Positions 24,168 to 32,396 are shown, counted from the first letter of the stretch. The stretch is 33,082 nt of DNA from Bradyrhizobium sp. Ec3.3 (GCF_000472925.1 NZ_AXAS01000073.1:1-33082), one strand, 5' to 3'. Numbers and translations are program-made. The notes: generated by a model not told the origin, from the letters alone.

Positions 24168-24448
24168 CTATGTAGGTGTGCTTTCGCAGCCACTAATCGT
24201 GGATGAGGCAAACAGCGCGGCCCCCTCGGTGATTTTCAGGCAAGCGCCGCTCGCGTGTCGCCACAGCCAGCCGAGAGCGACGGCGCGCTCGATGCTGGTG
24301 CGGAATTGCTCACCACTGCGGCCAGCCGTCAGAAATGGCTCATTGACGCGTTCGGCGAAGATACGGCCATCCTCCACCGCTTGCCGTTCGCGATCCTGCG
24401 CGCGGCGGTATCGAGATCGGCGAAGGGCTGCCACTCGACGAATTTCAT
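24168..24448 (-). pseudogene. Decayed conserved hypothetical gene next to the IS fragment
   Basis: ATG 24448 opens MKFVEWQPFADLDTAARRIA, which looks like an intact start. The frame then shifts by one base near 24385, and the other frame continues with VEDGRIFAERVNEPFL, GEQFRTSIERAVALGWLWRH and KITEGAALFA. I recall a rhizobial protein with this wording but know no function. At least one frameshift and an irregular end make it non-functional. It abuts the IS1182 3' fragment, so it was probably the neighbour of an IS insertion. Confidence 0.55.
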
Positions 24449-24483
24449 GCTGCCATCGTGACCTCGAGTGCGCTTTGCTCCTT

Positions 24484-24818
24484 GGGGTGGGCATCGGGAT
24501 AAGCTTGGCCATCTTTCGAATTTCTGAGCGGTGGCTCCGAGGGGCGAACTCGTCACGCGCGCCGTTTGGGCCTCGTAAACGTAAACGGTCGAGCTTGCGA
24601 ATACGCTTGAGTGCGCGAACAGCATCTCGATCTTCTTGCGGAGCCGGCGCGAGGTGCGTCCTTCCCACGACTTTGCGATCTGCCGCGCCATGTCGCGAGC
24701 GCCCTCATAGATTGAGCGCGGTATTCTCCGTGACGGCTGCTTGGGGCAACAGCGGGATTTCAATGCGCATCCATCGCAATCGCGCTTGCTGGCGACATAA
24801 AGCATCGTGGCGCCGTCG
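24484..24818 (-). pseudogene. IS1182-family transposase, C-terminal fragment (inverted copy 2)
   Basis: On the minus strand: NDGATMLYVASKRDC, GARDMARQIAKSWEGRTSRR, KKIEMLFA, then a one-base loss at about 24611 (GCGCACTCAAG against GCGCAGCTCAAG in copy 1) throws the frame, and RIRKLDRLRLRGPNGARDEF follows in another frame. A further base is gained a little downstream. It matches 17880-18217 nearly base for base. Upstream of the IS part the reading continues into unrelated sequence (SNGGHIIYAREYPGL), so the 5' end of the transposase was replaced. Confidence 0.82.
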
Positions 24819-25186
24819 TTCAGGCCGGGATATTCGCGGGCGTAAATGATGTGGCCACCGTTGGACAGCAAATAGGCGGCGGGATCGGCGCCACTAACCC
24901 AAAAGGATTACTTACCTATTTTCTCCTGCGCCGGTGGCGGCTGCGCGTAGGCTACAGTTCTGAGGGGACCCTGCGATGCTGGACAAGACCACCGACGGAC
25001 CGGCGACGACATCTGTCAAACTCGGATGGACCGGCGTAGTCCGCTTCATCCACATCACTTCGCGCGTGCGTGGAGTTTAATGATCTTTGTTGCCTTTCTG
25101 GGAGCTAGATCGTGCTGTGAGGATGGCGCGTGCGAATGTTGTGACTGCGGAGGCAACGCCGCTGGCCGAGCGTTCAAGGTTCGACG
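24819..25186. other. Mixed intergenic DNA, no firm gene
   Basis: The first 70 bases on the minus strand encode a natural-looking GADPAAYLLSNGGHIIYARE frame that joins the IS fragment; its source is unknown. A 34-codon + strand frame at 24976-25080 with GAGGGG before it, and a 26-codon frame at 25123-25203, are both too short to accept on sequence alone. Confidence 0.35.
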
Positions 25187-25357
25187 ATGTCCACCAGCTC
25201 TGACAAGACGATCCCACAAGCTCCGGTCTGTGAGACGTGCGGGCGGTTGATGATGTTGTTGGCCGTACTGCCAAGGATAGGCAACAGGCCGTGCGTGCGT
25301 GTGGACAAGTGCCTTCCGTGCGGAAGAATACAGGCCGTCTACGAGAACCAAGTCTGA
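25187..25357 (+). CDS. Small two-CxxC zinc-ribbon protein (56 residues)
   Basis: ATG 25187 opens MSTSSDKTIPQAPVCETCGR and the frame ends at TGA 25355-25357. CETC and CLPC, 23 residues between them, form a minimal zinc ribbon; between lie LMMLLAVLPRIGNRPCVRVD. Similar short proteins with PVCExCGRPM near the N-terminus are common in bradyrhizobia, with no known function. AAGG seven bases before the ATG may serve as ribosome-binding site. It runs tail to tail with the ABC ATPase gene, 44 bases away. Because it is very short it would be missed by most gene callers. Confidence 0.62.
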   Translation: MSTSSDKTIPQAPVCETCGRLMMLLAVLPRIGNRPCVRVDKCLPCGRIQAVYENQV

Positions 25358-25401
25358 CTTGAATGCCGTCCCGATGGCAACGTGCATGGAGTGATGTCGC
25401 T

Positions 25402-26484
25402 TCAGCGCACACGTAGGCCACTTTCAGCATCAAAAACGAATGTGCGTGACGGCGTCAGCGAGACACCGATGCGCTCGCCTTGCCTGCCGGCAAACTGCTT
25501 AGGGGCCTTCACGGCGATGAAGTCATTTTCGTCTTTGACTGTCACAAGCGTGTGGTCGCCGATCAGCTCGTTGGCGTAAATTTCGCCCTTCAGATCCCCC
25601 TTGTCATGCTCAACGATCGTGCAGTCTTCAGGCCGCACGCCGAGGACGGCCTTGGCGATCCTGCCTGACACCGGTGACATCAGCCGGGCTCCGTGGCCCA
25701 TGAAGGCCCTACCGTCCAGAGCCCCATGGATGATGTTCATGGGCGGTGAGCCGATGAATTGGGCGACGAACAGATTGGCAGGATCGTTGTACGTGTTCAC
25801 CGGCGTATCGAGCTGCTGCAGAACTCCCTTTTCCAGAATCGCGACCCGGTGGGCCAGGGTCATGGCTTCAATCTGGTCGTGAGTGACATAGATTGTCGTG
25901 ATGCCTAGCGACTGCTGCATGTGTTTCAGTTCGGCGCGCATGTGACCACGAAGCTTGGCATCGAGATTTGAAAGCGGCTCATCCATGAGAAACACCGACG
26001 GGCGGCGGATGATGGCCCGAGCCAGCGCAACCCGCTGACGCTGGCCTCCGGATAGCTCTCGGGGGTAGCGGTCGAGTAGGGTCTGGAGTTGAACCTGGGC
26101 GGCAGCCTCCTTGATCGCGGCGGTACGCTCAGCTTCGGGAACGCGGCGAACCTTGAGCGGAAAGCCGATGTTCTCGGCCACGGTCTTGTGCGGGTAGAGC
26201 GCGTAGGACTGAAACACCATCGAGATGTCGCGGTATTTCGGCAAGATGTCGGTAACATCGCGGTCGCCGATCAGCACGCGGCCGGCGGTGGCCGTCTCGA
26301 GGCCGGAGAGAATGCGGAGCGCGGTGGTCTTTCCTGAGCCGGAAGCGCCGAGCAGCACCAGGAATTCTCCCGGCGCGATGTTTAGATTGAATTCCTCGAG
26401 TACCTTCACGGTACCGAAATATTTCCGCACTTTGTCGAAACGGACCGGGACCTGGCGAGCGGCGCCTGAAATCGTCTTGTTCAT
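25402..26484 (-). CDS. Sugar-type ABC importer ATPase (MalK/UgpC family)
   Basis: A 360-residue ATPase that powers the adjacent permeases. Walker A GASGSGKT is at 46-53, the Q loop at Q92, the signature LSGGQ at 144-148, Walker B VFLMDEP at 164-170 with catalytic E169, and the H-loop H202 in YVTHDQIEAMTLAHRVAIL. After about 235 comes a C-terminal regulatory TOBE-type domain (GARLMSPVSGRIAKAVLGVR, PEDCTIVE). The start is ATG 26484, four bases after the permease stop, with AAGGGA upstream; the frame runs on to 26508 without family sequence. It is last in the four-gene operon. Substrate is not readable; the family carries sugars, glycerol-3-phosphate or polyols. Confidence 0.94.
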   Translation of the reverse strand: MNKTISGAARQVPVRFDKVRKYFGTVKVLEEFNLNIAPGEFLVLLGASGSGKTTALRILSGLETATAGRVLIGDRDVTDILPKYRDISMVFQSYALYPHKTVAENIGFPLKVRRVPEAERTAAIKEAAAQVQLQTLLDRYPRELSGGQRQRVALARAIIRRPSVFLMDEPLSNLDAKLRGHMRAELKHMQQSLGITTIYVTHDQIEAMTLAHRVAILEKGVLQQLDTPVNTYNDPANLFVAQFIGSPPMNIIHGALDGRAFMGHGARLMSPVSGRIAKAVLGVRPEDCTIVEHDKGDLKGEIYANELIGDHTLVTVKDENDFIAVKAPKQFAGRQGERIGVSLTPSRTFVFDAESGLRVR

Positions 26485-26488
26485 CCGC

Positions 26489-27670
26489 TCATCCCTTGAC
26501 CGCGCCAAGCAAGACGCCTTTGGCGATATATCGCTGCAACACGACAGCCATGATGATCACCGGAAGGATCATGATCATGATAATGGCGCACATCTCCCAC
26601 CAAAGAATGCCCCGCTCGCCGGTGTTCTTGGCGGCAACCATGATCGGCATGGTCTGGGCTCGAGCGGTCGTGAGGAAGATCGCAAAGAGATACTCGTTCC
26701 AATTGAGAATAAGCGTCAGCAGGGTGGTTGCAGCGAGCCCTGGACGGGTCAAGGGCAACACGATGTCCCAAAATATTTCGAAGCGTGATGAGCCATCGAG
26801 TTGTGCCGATTCCTCCAGTTCAACGGGAAGATTCGCGAAAAAATCATGCATGAGCCAAACGACGATTGGCAAATTCGCTACCGCATAGACGATGATAAGC
26901 GCGAAGTGCGTGTCGATCATGCGGACCGACTGAAACATCATGTAGACCGGAATAATGACTACGATCGGTGGCAATATGCGTTGAGATACGATCCAGAACA
27001 GAATGTCGTTATTTCCGAGCGCGGACTTGAAACGCCGCCCTAAAGTGCGGGCAAGAAGAAAAAAAAGGGCGAGGGCAATGGAGCCTGAAATCGTCCAATG
27101 AACATCGAAGTAATTGGAAGCGACGATGGCCGAGAGGGCCAGCAGCACAAACACCACGATGTTCCCGAACTTCGGCTTGTAGCTAATGCGCGCCAGTGCG
27201 TAGGCAGCCATGGATCCGACCGCAATGCAAAGCGCGGTGGCGCCGAAACTGATCACAAAGGAATTCGTATAGGCAAGGTAGACCTTGCAGATCTGCGGCT
27301 CCATTTTTTCGATCTTGACCAACGGCGAAAGAATGAAGGCGAACAGATTGTAGACCAGCAGGAAAAGCTGGCGGCCGACGGAATAGGCATCGCAATAGGG
27401 GTCTGTTGCGAATTGCGCAATCCAGCCCTTTAGCGTCGGCTGGAAATCGACAAAAGGGATAAAGAACGGTCCGTTGTTGACGGTCCCGGCATCCTTGAAG
27501 GCCGTAATGACCACCCAATAGATCGGAAAGAGCACGAACAGCGACCAAAACAACAGGATAGCGGAGGCCACAAGGTTGGCCATAAGGGACATCTTGCCCA
27601 CGGCAGGCGGTTCGAACAATCGCTGTCTGAAGGACCGGTCCCTGGAAATCTTGGAAGTCACCCCGCTCAT
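26489..27670 (-). CDS. ABC importer permease, MalG type, with an internal insertion
   Basis: A 393-residue inner-membrane subunit. The C-terminal half holds the transport domain: SQRILPPIVVIIPVYMMFQS, the EAA loop (ELEESAQLDGSSRFEIFWDI), TLLTLILNWNEYLFAIFLT and a last TM segment. The N-terminal half has TM1 (LVASAILLFWSLFVLFPIYW) and then an insert of about 100 residues with two extra hydrophobic segments (VVFVLLALSAIVASNYFDVH and ISGSIALALFFLLART) that ordinary MalG (about 280-300 residues) lacks. The start is ATG 27670, overlapping the preceding stop by ATGA. The operon order suggests a heterodimer with the next gene. Confidence 0.92.
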   Translation of the reverse strand: MSGVTSKISRDRSFRQRLFEPPAVGKMSLMANLVASAILLFWSLFVLFPIYWVVITAFKDAGTVNNGPFFIPFVDFQPTLKGWIAQFATDPYCDAYSVGRQLFLLVYNLFAFILSPLVKIEKMEPQICKVYLAYTNSFVISFGATALCIAVGSMAAYALARISYKPKFGNIVVFVLLALSAIVASNYFDVHWTISGSIALALFFLLARTLGRRFKSALGNNDILFWIVSQRILPPIVVIIPVYMMFQSVRMIDTHFALIIVYAVANLPIVVWLMHDFFANLPVELEESAQLDGSSRFEIFWDIVLPLTRPGLAATTLLTLILNWNEYLFAIFLTTARAQTMPIMVAAKNTGERGILWWEMCAIIMIMILPVIIMAVVLQRYIAKGVLLGAVKG

Positions 27671-28824
27671 GCCCGCGCCTTGCGTAACCGTTTGAGGACC
27701 ACATAGTTGAAGAACGAGGAGCACACGACGACGGTCAATATCAGGAGAAGATATGCCACGGCAGCAGAATCACCCATGTCATTGGCGCGCCAAAGAAACA
27801 GAGAATGCAGTGTCATTGACTCGGTTGCTATCCCGGGCCCTCCGGCTGTCATGATATTTGGCAGATCCACGATTTTGAACGCCTCGATCATACGAATGAG
27901 CATGACGGTTGCTGCGACTGGAAGAATTTGCGGCCAGGTGATTTCGCGGAAGATCTGGAAACTGGAGGCGCCATCGACCTGAGCGGCCTCGACATGATCC
28001 TTGGGCACGTTCTCCAGAGCGGCAAGCAAAACGATGAAGATGAAGGGGATCCATTGCCAGGAGTCCCCCAGGATAACGAACCAGCGAGCGGCCCAGGCAT
28101 CGGTTGACCATGCCCAATTCCCGAGACCGACCAATTGCCAGAAGGGCTGGAACGGACCTTTGGTCACATCGAGAATCATCTTGAAGGCATAGCCGACACC
28201 GAGCGGAGTAATCATGAGGGGGATGAAAAACAGTACCCGAAAGAAATTCTTGCCGATAACGGGCTGCGAGCACAGGAAGGCCAACATCAGGCCGATCACG
28301 AATTGGATGGAGCAGCCGGCGACAACATAGAACAGGGTATTGAGCAGCGTGCCCCACTGGTTACCGGAAAGCAGGGTGGCGGCGAATAGAAGCGCAATGA
28401 ACATGGCCATGGCAGCGCTGATCAACCGCCCGGCCAAGCCGATCCAGGTGGTTCCCTTGACGACGGCGCGATAGAGCCACCACAGCAGAGCGCCAGCAGT
28501 CACGAGGCTGAATACCCAGCCGGCGATGCTCATGCTCGTGAAGCGGCCAAGGAAGTGAACCTGCTGGTTGCCGATAAATTGGGCCGCGAAGTTCTCAAAC
28601 CAAACCGTCCGGAATTTGAGACCGGTGGCCGTGAACCTTACATGACTGATCGCAAAGACGATCGTGTAGAAGGTTGGGAAAATCGCAAAGAGCAGGACAA
28701 ACGTAACAGCCGGAGCAATGAAAAACGTTCTTGAATGGCGGTCCAACCACTCGCCCCAGCTTTCACCCCGAGAAAATCCAGCCGGAGAAATCCCCGGCTG
28801 GCTCGTAGTGGTCCCATCAGACAT
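27667..28824 (-). CDS. ABC importer permease, MalF/UgpA type, with an internal insertion
   Basis: A 385-residue membrane subunit. TM1 is FFIAPAVTFVLLFAIFPTFY. The transport domain follows from about residue 180 (SIQFVIGLMLAFLCSQPVIG, RVLFFIPLMITPLGVGYAFK), with the EAA loop VPKDHVEAAQVDGASSFQIF and a C-terminal TM (AVAYLLLILTVVVCSSFFNY). Residues 90-160 contain two or more extra hydrophobic segments (GWVFSLVTAGALLWWLYRAV and LISAAMAMFIALLFAATLLS), like its partner, so both permeases are enlarged. ATG 28824 lies nine bases after the binding-protein stop. It ends in an ATGA overlap with the MalG-type gene. Confidence 0.93.
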   Translation of the reverse strand: MSDGTTTSQPGISPAGFSRGESWGEWLDRHSRTFFIAPAVTFVLLFAIFPTFYTIVFAISHVRFTATGLKFRTVWFENFAAQFIGNQQVHFLGRFTSMSIAGWVFSLVTAGALLWWLYRAVVKGTTWIGLAGRLISAAMAMFIALLFAATLLSGNQWGTLLNTLFYVVAGCSIQFVIGLMLAFLCSQPVIGKNFFRVLFFIPLMITPLGVGYAFKMILDVTKGPFQPFWQLVGLGNWAWSTDAWAARWFVILGDSWQWIPFIFIVLLAALENVPKDHVEAAQVDGASSFQIFREITWPQILPVAATVMLIRMIEAFKIVDLPNIMTAGGPGIATESMTLHSLFLWRANDMGDSAAVAYLLLILTVVVCSSFFNYVVLKRLRKARA

Positions 28825-28833
28825 TAGGCTCGC

Positions 28834-30309
28834 TCACTTTGCAGGTCCGACAGCGAGTGCCATCTGCTTGATCTGCTCGTCGCGGCCGAAGTCTTTGGTG
28901 ATCTTTTCCCAACCGGCCTCAATGTTCTTCAAGGCCTCGTCCACGGTGATCTCGCCAGCCATATAGCGCGCCAGCTCGGTGTCGAGCACGACGGCGGTGT
29001 ACTGCTGCGCACCGGGGATCTTGAGGTCCGAAGACATGTTGGGGTTGTTGAGGGCATCGTTAATGGCGCCCATGTAGTTTTTGGCAAGGCCCTCATCCAT
29101 GCCGGATTTCACCCAAAGATCCGTGCTCTTGAGCTGGCTGAGGCGGTATGGGTTGAAGCCTGTCCAGCCCATGGTCACGTCGACGTTGGATTGCTCTTTC
29201 TGACTTATGAACGACAAGAAGTCGTAGGCCGCCTGCTTAACCTTGGGGTCCGACTTGGCGTTGACGGCGCCGCCCCAGCCGCCAAAGGCGGAGAACGGAG
29301 CATAGTTGATGCCGTCGATCGCATTCGGTGCAGACTCTTTGCTGACAGGAACAAGCTTGCCGGTGTTGCGGTCCAAAACTTCCTTCGAACCCACATTGGT
29401 GGCGTAGAGCTTGTTCTTGATCACCTTTGCGTCGTCTTCGAGCTGGAGCGGGCCCGGATCGCCCCATTCGATCAGGAGGCCGCATCGGCCCGACTTGAAC
29501 AAGGAACGGGTGTCGCCGATGTCCATATTTAGTTCTTCAGGCGGTCCGTATTTGCTTGTCTCTTTGTAGAGTTCAAAGGCCTTCTTCCAGCCGGCATTGT
29601 TGACAAGGGGCTTCATTGTGGCGTTTTCGAACTGAAAGCCCTGGGCTGTACCCTGAGTCTGAACGAACGTCGAAGCGATCGTCTGTACGGCGAAATAGCT
29701 CTGCGCGTTCCGCTTCTTGAAGATGCAGGAGCCATAGCCTGGCTTGCCGTCGCCGCTCATATCCTGGCCGTTGATTGCCTTGGCAATGGCGAGATAGTCG
29801 TCCCAGGTCTTGGGCGGCTGCAGATTGTTTTTTTCCAGGATGTCCTTCCGGTAATAGACCATCTGGAAGTCGCCATCGACCTGAATCACCATCGTATGCC
29901 CGCCGATCTTCTGGGCAAATTCGCGGAAATAGGGCGCGATGTCCTGGAGGTCGATCTTCTTGTCCTTCTCTATGTAGGGATCGAGGTTTTCGAGCAGCCC
30001 AGCCGCCGCGAGCTCGACGCCCCAGCCGGCGGCGAAGACGGCAACATCAATGGAATTCGTTCCCGTGGACCAGTCTTGCTGAACCTTCGGGAAGATCTCA
30101 GCATACGGCACTTCATTTACGATGATCTTGGCGCCCGTCAGCTTCTCGAATTCCTTGCCGCGCTGGGACACTGCGCCGGCGATGACGGGTCCCGGGCGCG
30201 TCAGGATGTTGATCGTGATGCCGTCATACTGGCCGGCACCGGCGATGCCCGACCACCCGCACAAGGCGACAGCCGACGCGGCAGTTGCCGCAAGCTTTCG
30301 AATGTCCAT
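28834..30309 (-). CDS. Extracellular solute-binding protein of a sugar-type ABC importer
   Basis: A 491-residue periplasmic protein of the family 1 (SBP_bac_1) type. MDIRKLAATAASAVALCGWS to GIAGAG is a Sec signal peptide of about 26 residues. The mature part begins GITINILTRPGPVIAGAVSQ with RGKEFEKLTGAKIIVNEVPY; the hallmark WDDYLAIAKAINGQDMSGDG and YGSCIFKK, and FKSGRCGLLIEWGDPG stretches follow, then FGGWGGAVNAKSDPKVKQAA. ATG 30309 follows GGGAGGGA. It is first in the importer operon and has a wide upstream gap where the promoter should lie. The ligand cannot be told; a sugar or polyol is likely. Confidence 0.93.
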   Translation of the reverse strand: MDIRKLAATAASAVALCGWSGIAGAGQYDGITINILTRPGPVIAGAVSQRGKEFEKLTGAKIIVNEVPYAEIFPKVQQDWSTGTNSIDVAVFAAGWGVELAAAGLLENLDPYIEKDKKIDLQDIAPYFREFAQKIGGHTMVIQVDGDFQMVYYRKDILEKNNLQPPKTWDDYLAIAKAINGQDMSGDGKPGYGSCIFKKRNAQSYFAVQTIASTFVQTQGTAQGFQFENATMKPLVNNAGWKKAFELYKETSKYGPPEELNMDIGDTRSLFKSGRCGLLIEWGDPGPLQLEDDAKVIKNKLYATNVGSKEVLDRNTGKLVPVSKESAPNAIDGINYAPFSAFGGWGGAVNAKSDPKVKQAAYDFLSFISQKEQSNVDVTMGWTGFNPYRLSQLKSTDLWVKSGMDEGLAKNYMGAINDALNNPNMSSDLKIPGAQQYTAVVLDTELARYMAGEITVDEALKNIEAGWEKITKDFGRDEQIKQMALAVGPAK

Positions 30310-30566
30310 AGGTCCCTCCCGTGTACATTTGATTGAAGTGCCGAGCCTAAGCCCACGCAATTCGTAGCCTACAGCATTTCGCTGTCCGGAAAAGCCTGTG
30401 CATTCTTAATACGGTGATTGGCGCGCCATCCTGCCGGCCTGGAGCTGGTGTGCAAGCGCAGCAAGACCGAGTGCAGACATGGTCATCAGCACCGCGGCCG
30501 CCGAGAAATGGTCCTCGACCTCGCAGCCAACCTGGGCCTCCTTCATCGGCAACTGGCCAACCAACC

Positions 30567-30743
30567 GCCATTGAGGAAGTGCTGGCACGTTTCGGACAAC
30601 TGCTTGCCGATTTTCCCGAAGTCATCGAAGCCTATCTCACCACCGGCGATTGCGATTACCTCGTGAAGGTGGCGGTCGAAGGCACCGCGGGCTACGAGCG
30701 CTTCCTGCGTGGAAAGCTCTATGGCATTCTCAACGCGCGCTGA
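30567..30743 (+). pseudogene. Lrp/AsnC-family regulator, C-terminal domain fragment
   Basis: The frame reads IEEVLARFGQLLADFPEVIE, AYLTTGDCDYLVKVAVEG and YERFLRGKLYGI. This is the RAM ligand-binding domain of Lrp/AsnC regulators (PEVxxxYxxTGxxDYL pattern). The N-terminal helix-turn-helix is missing, and the end (LNAR) is early compared with the usual FALRRLK. The upstream part of the frame has no family content. A ruin, not a working regulator. It overlaps the 3' end of the oxidoreductase gene by 14 bases on the other strand. Confidence 0.7.
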
Positions 30744-31899
30744 AGGTGAGGCCGGCGCGCTCCTCCAGACGCTTGCACAACGCCGGCCCCATCAGCGCGC
30801 CCGGTGTCCAGATGCCGCCCTCGCCTTGCACGTCGCGCACGAGGCAGAGAGCGCTCTCGGCGATCATCTTGCTGGTCGAGCCGTAGCCCGGATCGCGGTC
30901 GCCCGTGACTACCGCCTCGACGTGTCTGCCATCCGGGAGCTCCCCCAGGAAGAGGATGTCGTAGAAGCCCCTCTCGCGCTCTTGCCGAGTCGGGCCGGCG
31001 CCGGGTTTGAGACCGCCGGTCCGGAGCAAGGAAACCAGCGTGGCAAACGTCTCCGTCGTCACGCTTGCGATTTCCCCAAATCCCGGCGCGACCATCATCT
31101 CATCGTAAACGAAGTCGGTGCCGTAGGGATGATCCAAAAGGAAATTTGTGCGGTGCACGTTCTTGGTGTTGATCGGCGCCATGGGGAACGGCACGAGCCA
31201 CACCTTAGTGCTGGGGTCGTATTCGGGGATGAGACCCGACGGTTGAGACGGCCCGGTAAACCCCGGCGTCAACGCGAAGGGATCGCTCAACAGCCGGATC
31301 AGGGTCGGGTCGCGTGCCGCGGAGGCGAATGTCGCCTGAGCACTTGCCGCGGTGCCGCCAGACATGCCGCCTCTCACCTTGCGCAAGCGGGCCTTGACCC
31401 GCCGCGCAGGGCGCCCGAATTTCTCGCGCGCCTTCTCCTGCAACGTGAGCACGCCGAGATCGAACGGGATGGAATCGAAGCCGCAGGAGAAGACGATGCG
31501 CGCGCCGGTTCGTTTCGCCTCTTCGTGATGGGCGTCGATCATGCGCCGCATCCAAACCGGCTCGCCGCACAAATCAACATAGGCTGTTCCCGCGGCAGCG
31601 CAGGCCGCCACGAGCTCGGGGCCGTGGAGCTGATAAGGCCCGACCGTCGTGATGATTACGGTCGCACGCTTGCACATCGAACGCAGGCTGGCCGGCTCGG
31701 CGGCATCCGCCGTGACCAACGGCAAATCGTCCGGTGCGCCGATATCGGCACGCACCTTCTGGAGCTTGTCGGTCGAGCGCCCCGCGATCGCCCAGGATGG
31801 CGCATCGTCGCCGCGATAGGACGCCGCGAGATATTCGGCGATGAGGCGGCCGGTGTAGCCCGTCGCGCCATAAACGATGAGGTCGAAGTCCCGCTTCAC
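30730..31899 (-). CDS. Saccharopine dehydrogenase-like NAD(P)-dependent oxidoreductase (trans-acting enoyl reductase type)
   Basis: A 389-residue protein. The N-terminal Rossmann domain has FDLIVYGATGYTGRLIAEYL (GATGYTG at about 10-16), WAIAGRSTDKL and TVGPYQLHGPELVAACAAAG with YVDLCGE, wording typical of the saccharopine dehydrogenase-like family that includes mycobacterial trans-acting enoyl reductases. The C-terminal part contains SCGFDSIPFDLGV and GGMSGGTAAS. The start is GTG 31899 after GAGGAGG; the frame continues upstream to 31932 with no family sequence. Soluble or peripheral; substrate unknown. It is divergent from groES, with a gap of nearly 500 bases between. Confidence 0.9.
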   Translation of the reverse strand: MKRDFDLIVYGATGYTGRLIAEYLAASYRGDDAPSWAIAGRSTDKLQKVRADIGAPDDLPLVTADAAEPASLRSMCKRATVIITTVGPYQLHGPELVAACAAAGTAYVDLCGEPVWMRRMIDAHHEEAKRTGARIVFSCGFDSIPFDLGVLTLQEKAREKFGRPARRVKARLRKVRGGMSGGTAASAQATFASAARDPTLIRLLSDPFALTPGFTGPSQPSGLIPEYDPSTKVWLVPFPMAPINTKNVHRTNFLLDHPYGTDFVYDEMMVAPGFGEIASVTTETFATLVSLLRTGGLKPGAGPTRQERERGFYDILFLGELPDGRHVEAVVTGDRDPGYGSTSKMIAESALCLVRDVQGEGGIWTPGALMGPALCKRLEERAGLTFSAR

Positions 31900-32299
31900 G
31901 ACGTTGATCCTCCTCGCGACCCCGCAGCGCAATCTTCAGATCTGTATGTAGTCGTAGGCTTCGCGGCCACTGTCGTCAGGGGCCGTGCAACATGCGCTAC
32001 CACGCGGGGCGCTAACCCTGACTCGGACCGGCCTTCCGCCGGCAGGATCGCACCGGCTTGCCGGCGCACTCATTCGATCACCTCGTCCGAGCTGAGCCTA
32101 GGGTCCGCCGCTTCATTGAACCCTCCCACGGGGTCACGGAGGATACCACAGTTCCAGCCTTGGAGTGCGCAACGTCCGGATGGGGTCAATCGCGTCGCTT
32201 TTGGCCTGTTTGCCGGATGTCTGCTTATTCCCTGACAGCGGCGGAATAGCGGACATCCCCAACCGCTGCTTGGGCCAACAGGCGACATGGGTCGAAGCC
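31900..32299. other. Intergenic stretch between the oxidoreductase and groES
   Basis: No gene is convincing. The + strand frame that crosses it is antisense to the oxidoreductase. The only structure I see is the hairpin at 32215-32258. Confidence 0.4.
32215..32258. repeat. Imperfect inverted repeat (hairpin)
   Basis: GGATGTCTGCTTATTCC pairs with GGAATAGCGGACATCC around an 11-base loop, with one mismatch or GT pair and one bulge. There is no T run, so it is not a typical terminator. Short TAGCGGAC sequences also occur near 2725 and 4153, so it may belong to a dispersed repeat family. Confidence 0.5.
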
Positions 32300-32330
32300 C
32301 TTGCGCCCAAGTGTCACAGGCTTATGTGAG
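32300..32330 (+). promoter_or_regulatory. Probable RpoH (sigma-32) promoter of groES-groEL
   Basis: CTTG at 32300-32303 is followed after 17 bases by CTTATGTGAG at 32321-32330. This fits the alphaproteobacterial heat-shock consensus (CTTG, 17-18 bases, CYTATnTnnG). A transcript would start near 32335-32340, about 60 bases before the groES start. Confidence 0.6.
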
Positions 32331-32336
32331 GAGCGG

Positions 32337-32363
32337 CGAGCACTCGCTCATTGCGACGGCCAA
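32337..32363 (+). promoter_or_regulatory. Degenerate CIRCE (HrcA operator) upstream of groES
   Basis: CGAGCACTC, nine bases, GACGGCCAA. Against the consensus TTAGCACTC-N9-GAGTGCTAA the left half matches 7 of 9 and the right half 6 of 9, with exact spacing and the usual location just after the promoter. The decay of the right half makes HrcA binding doubtful. Confidence 0.45.
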
Positions 32364-32396
32364 TCCAGCAATAATCACAAGAGAGGGGAGGATCGC

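Noticed and set aside
24976..25080. 34-codon ORF with GAGGGG upstream
   Set aside because: Unrecognised and too short; could be real but cannot be supported here.
25123..25203. 26-codon ORF reading MARANVVTAEATPLAERSRF
   Set aside because: Natural-looking but very short, overlapping the zinc-ribbon gene in another frame; no independent support.
30137..30154. A tts-box-like sequence (GTCAGCTTCTCGAATTCC), as in rhizobial type III secretion promoters
   Set aside because: It lies inside the solute-binding protein gene, on its antisense strand, with a weak second half and no type III gene downstream.
32070..32100. Minus-strand end reading SSDEVIE then stop, like the tail of ABC_sub_bind proteins
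   Set aside because: Only five residues agree and nothing upstream resembles the family; may be chance.
30709..32235. 508-codon ORF on the + strand
   Set aside because: It is the antisense of the saccharopine dehydrogenase-like gene, with Arg/His-rich composition and no family content.
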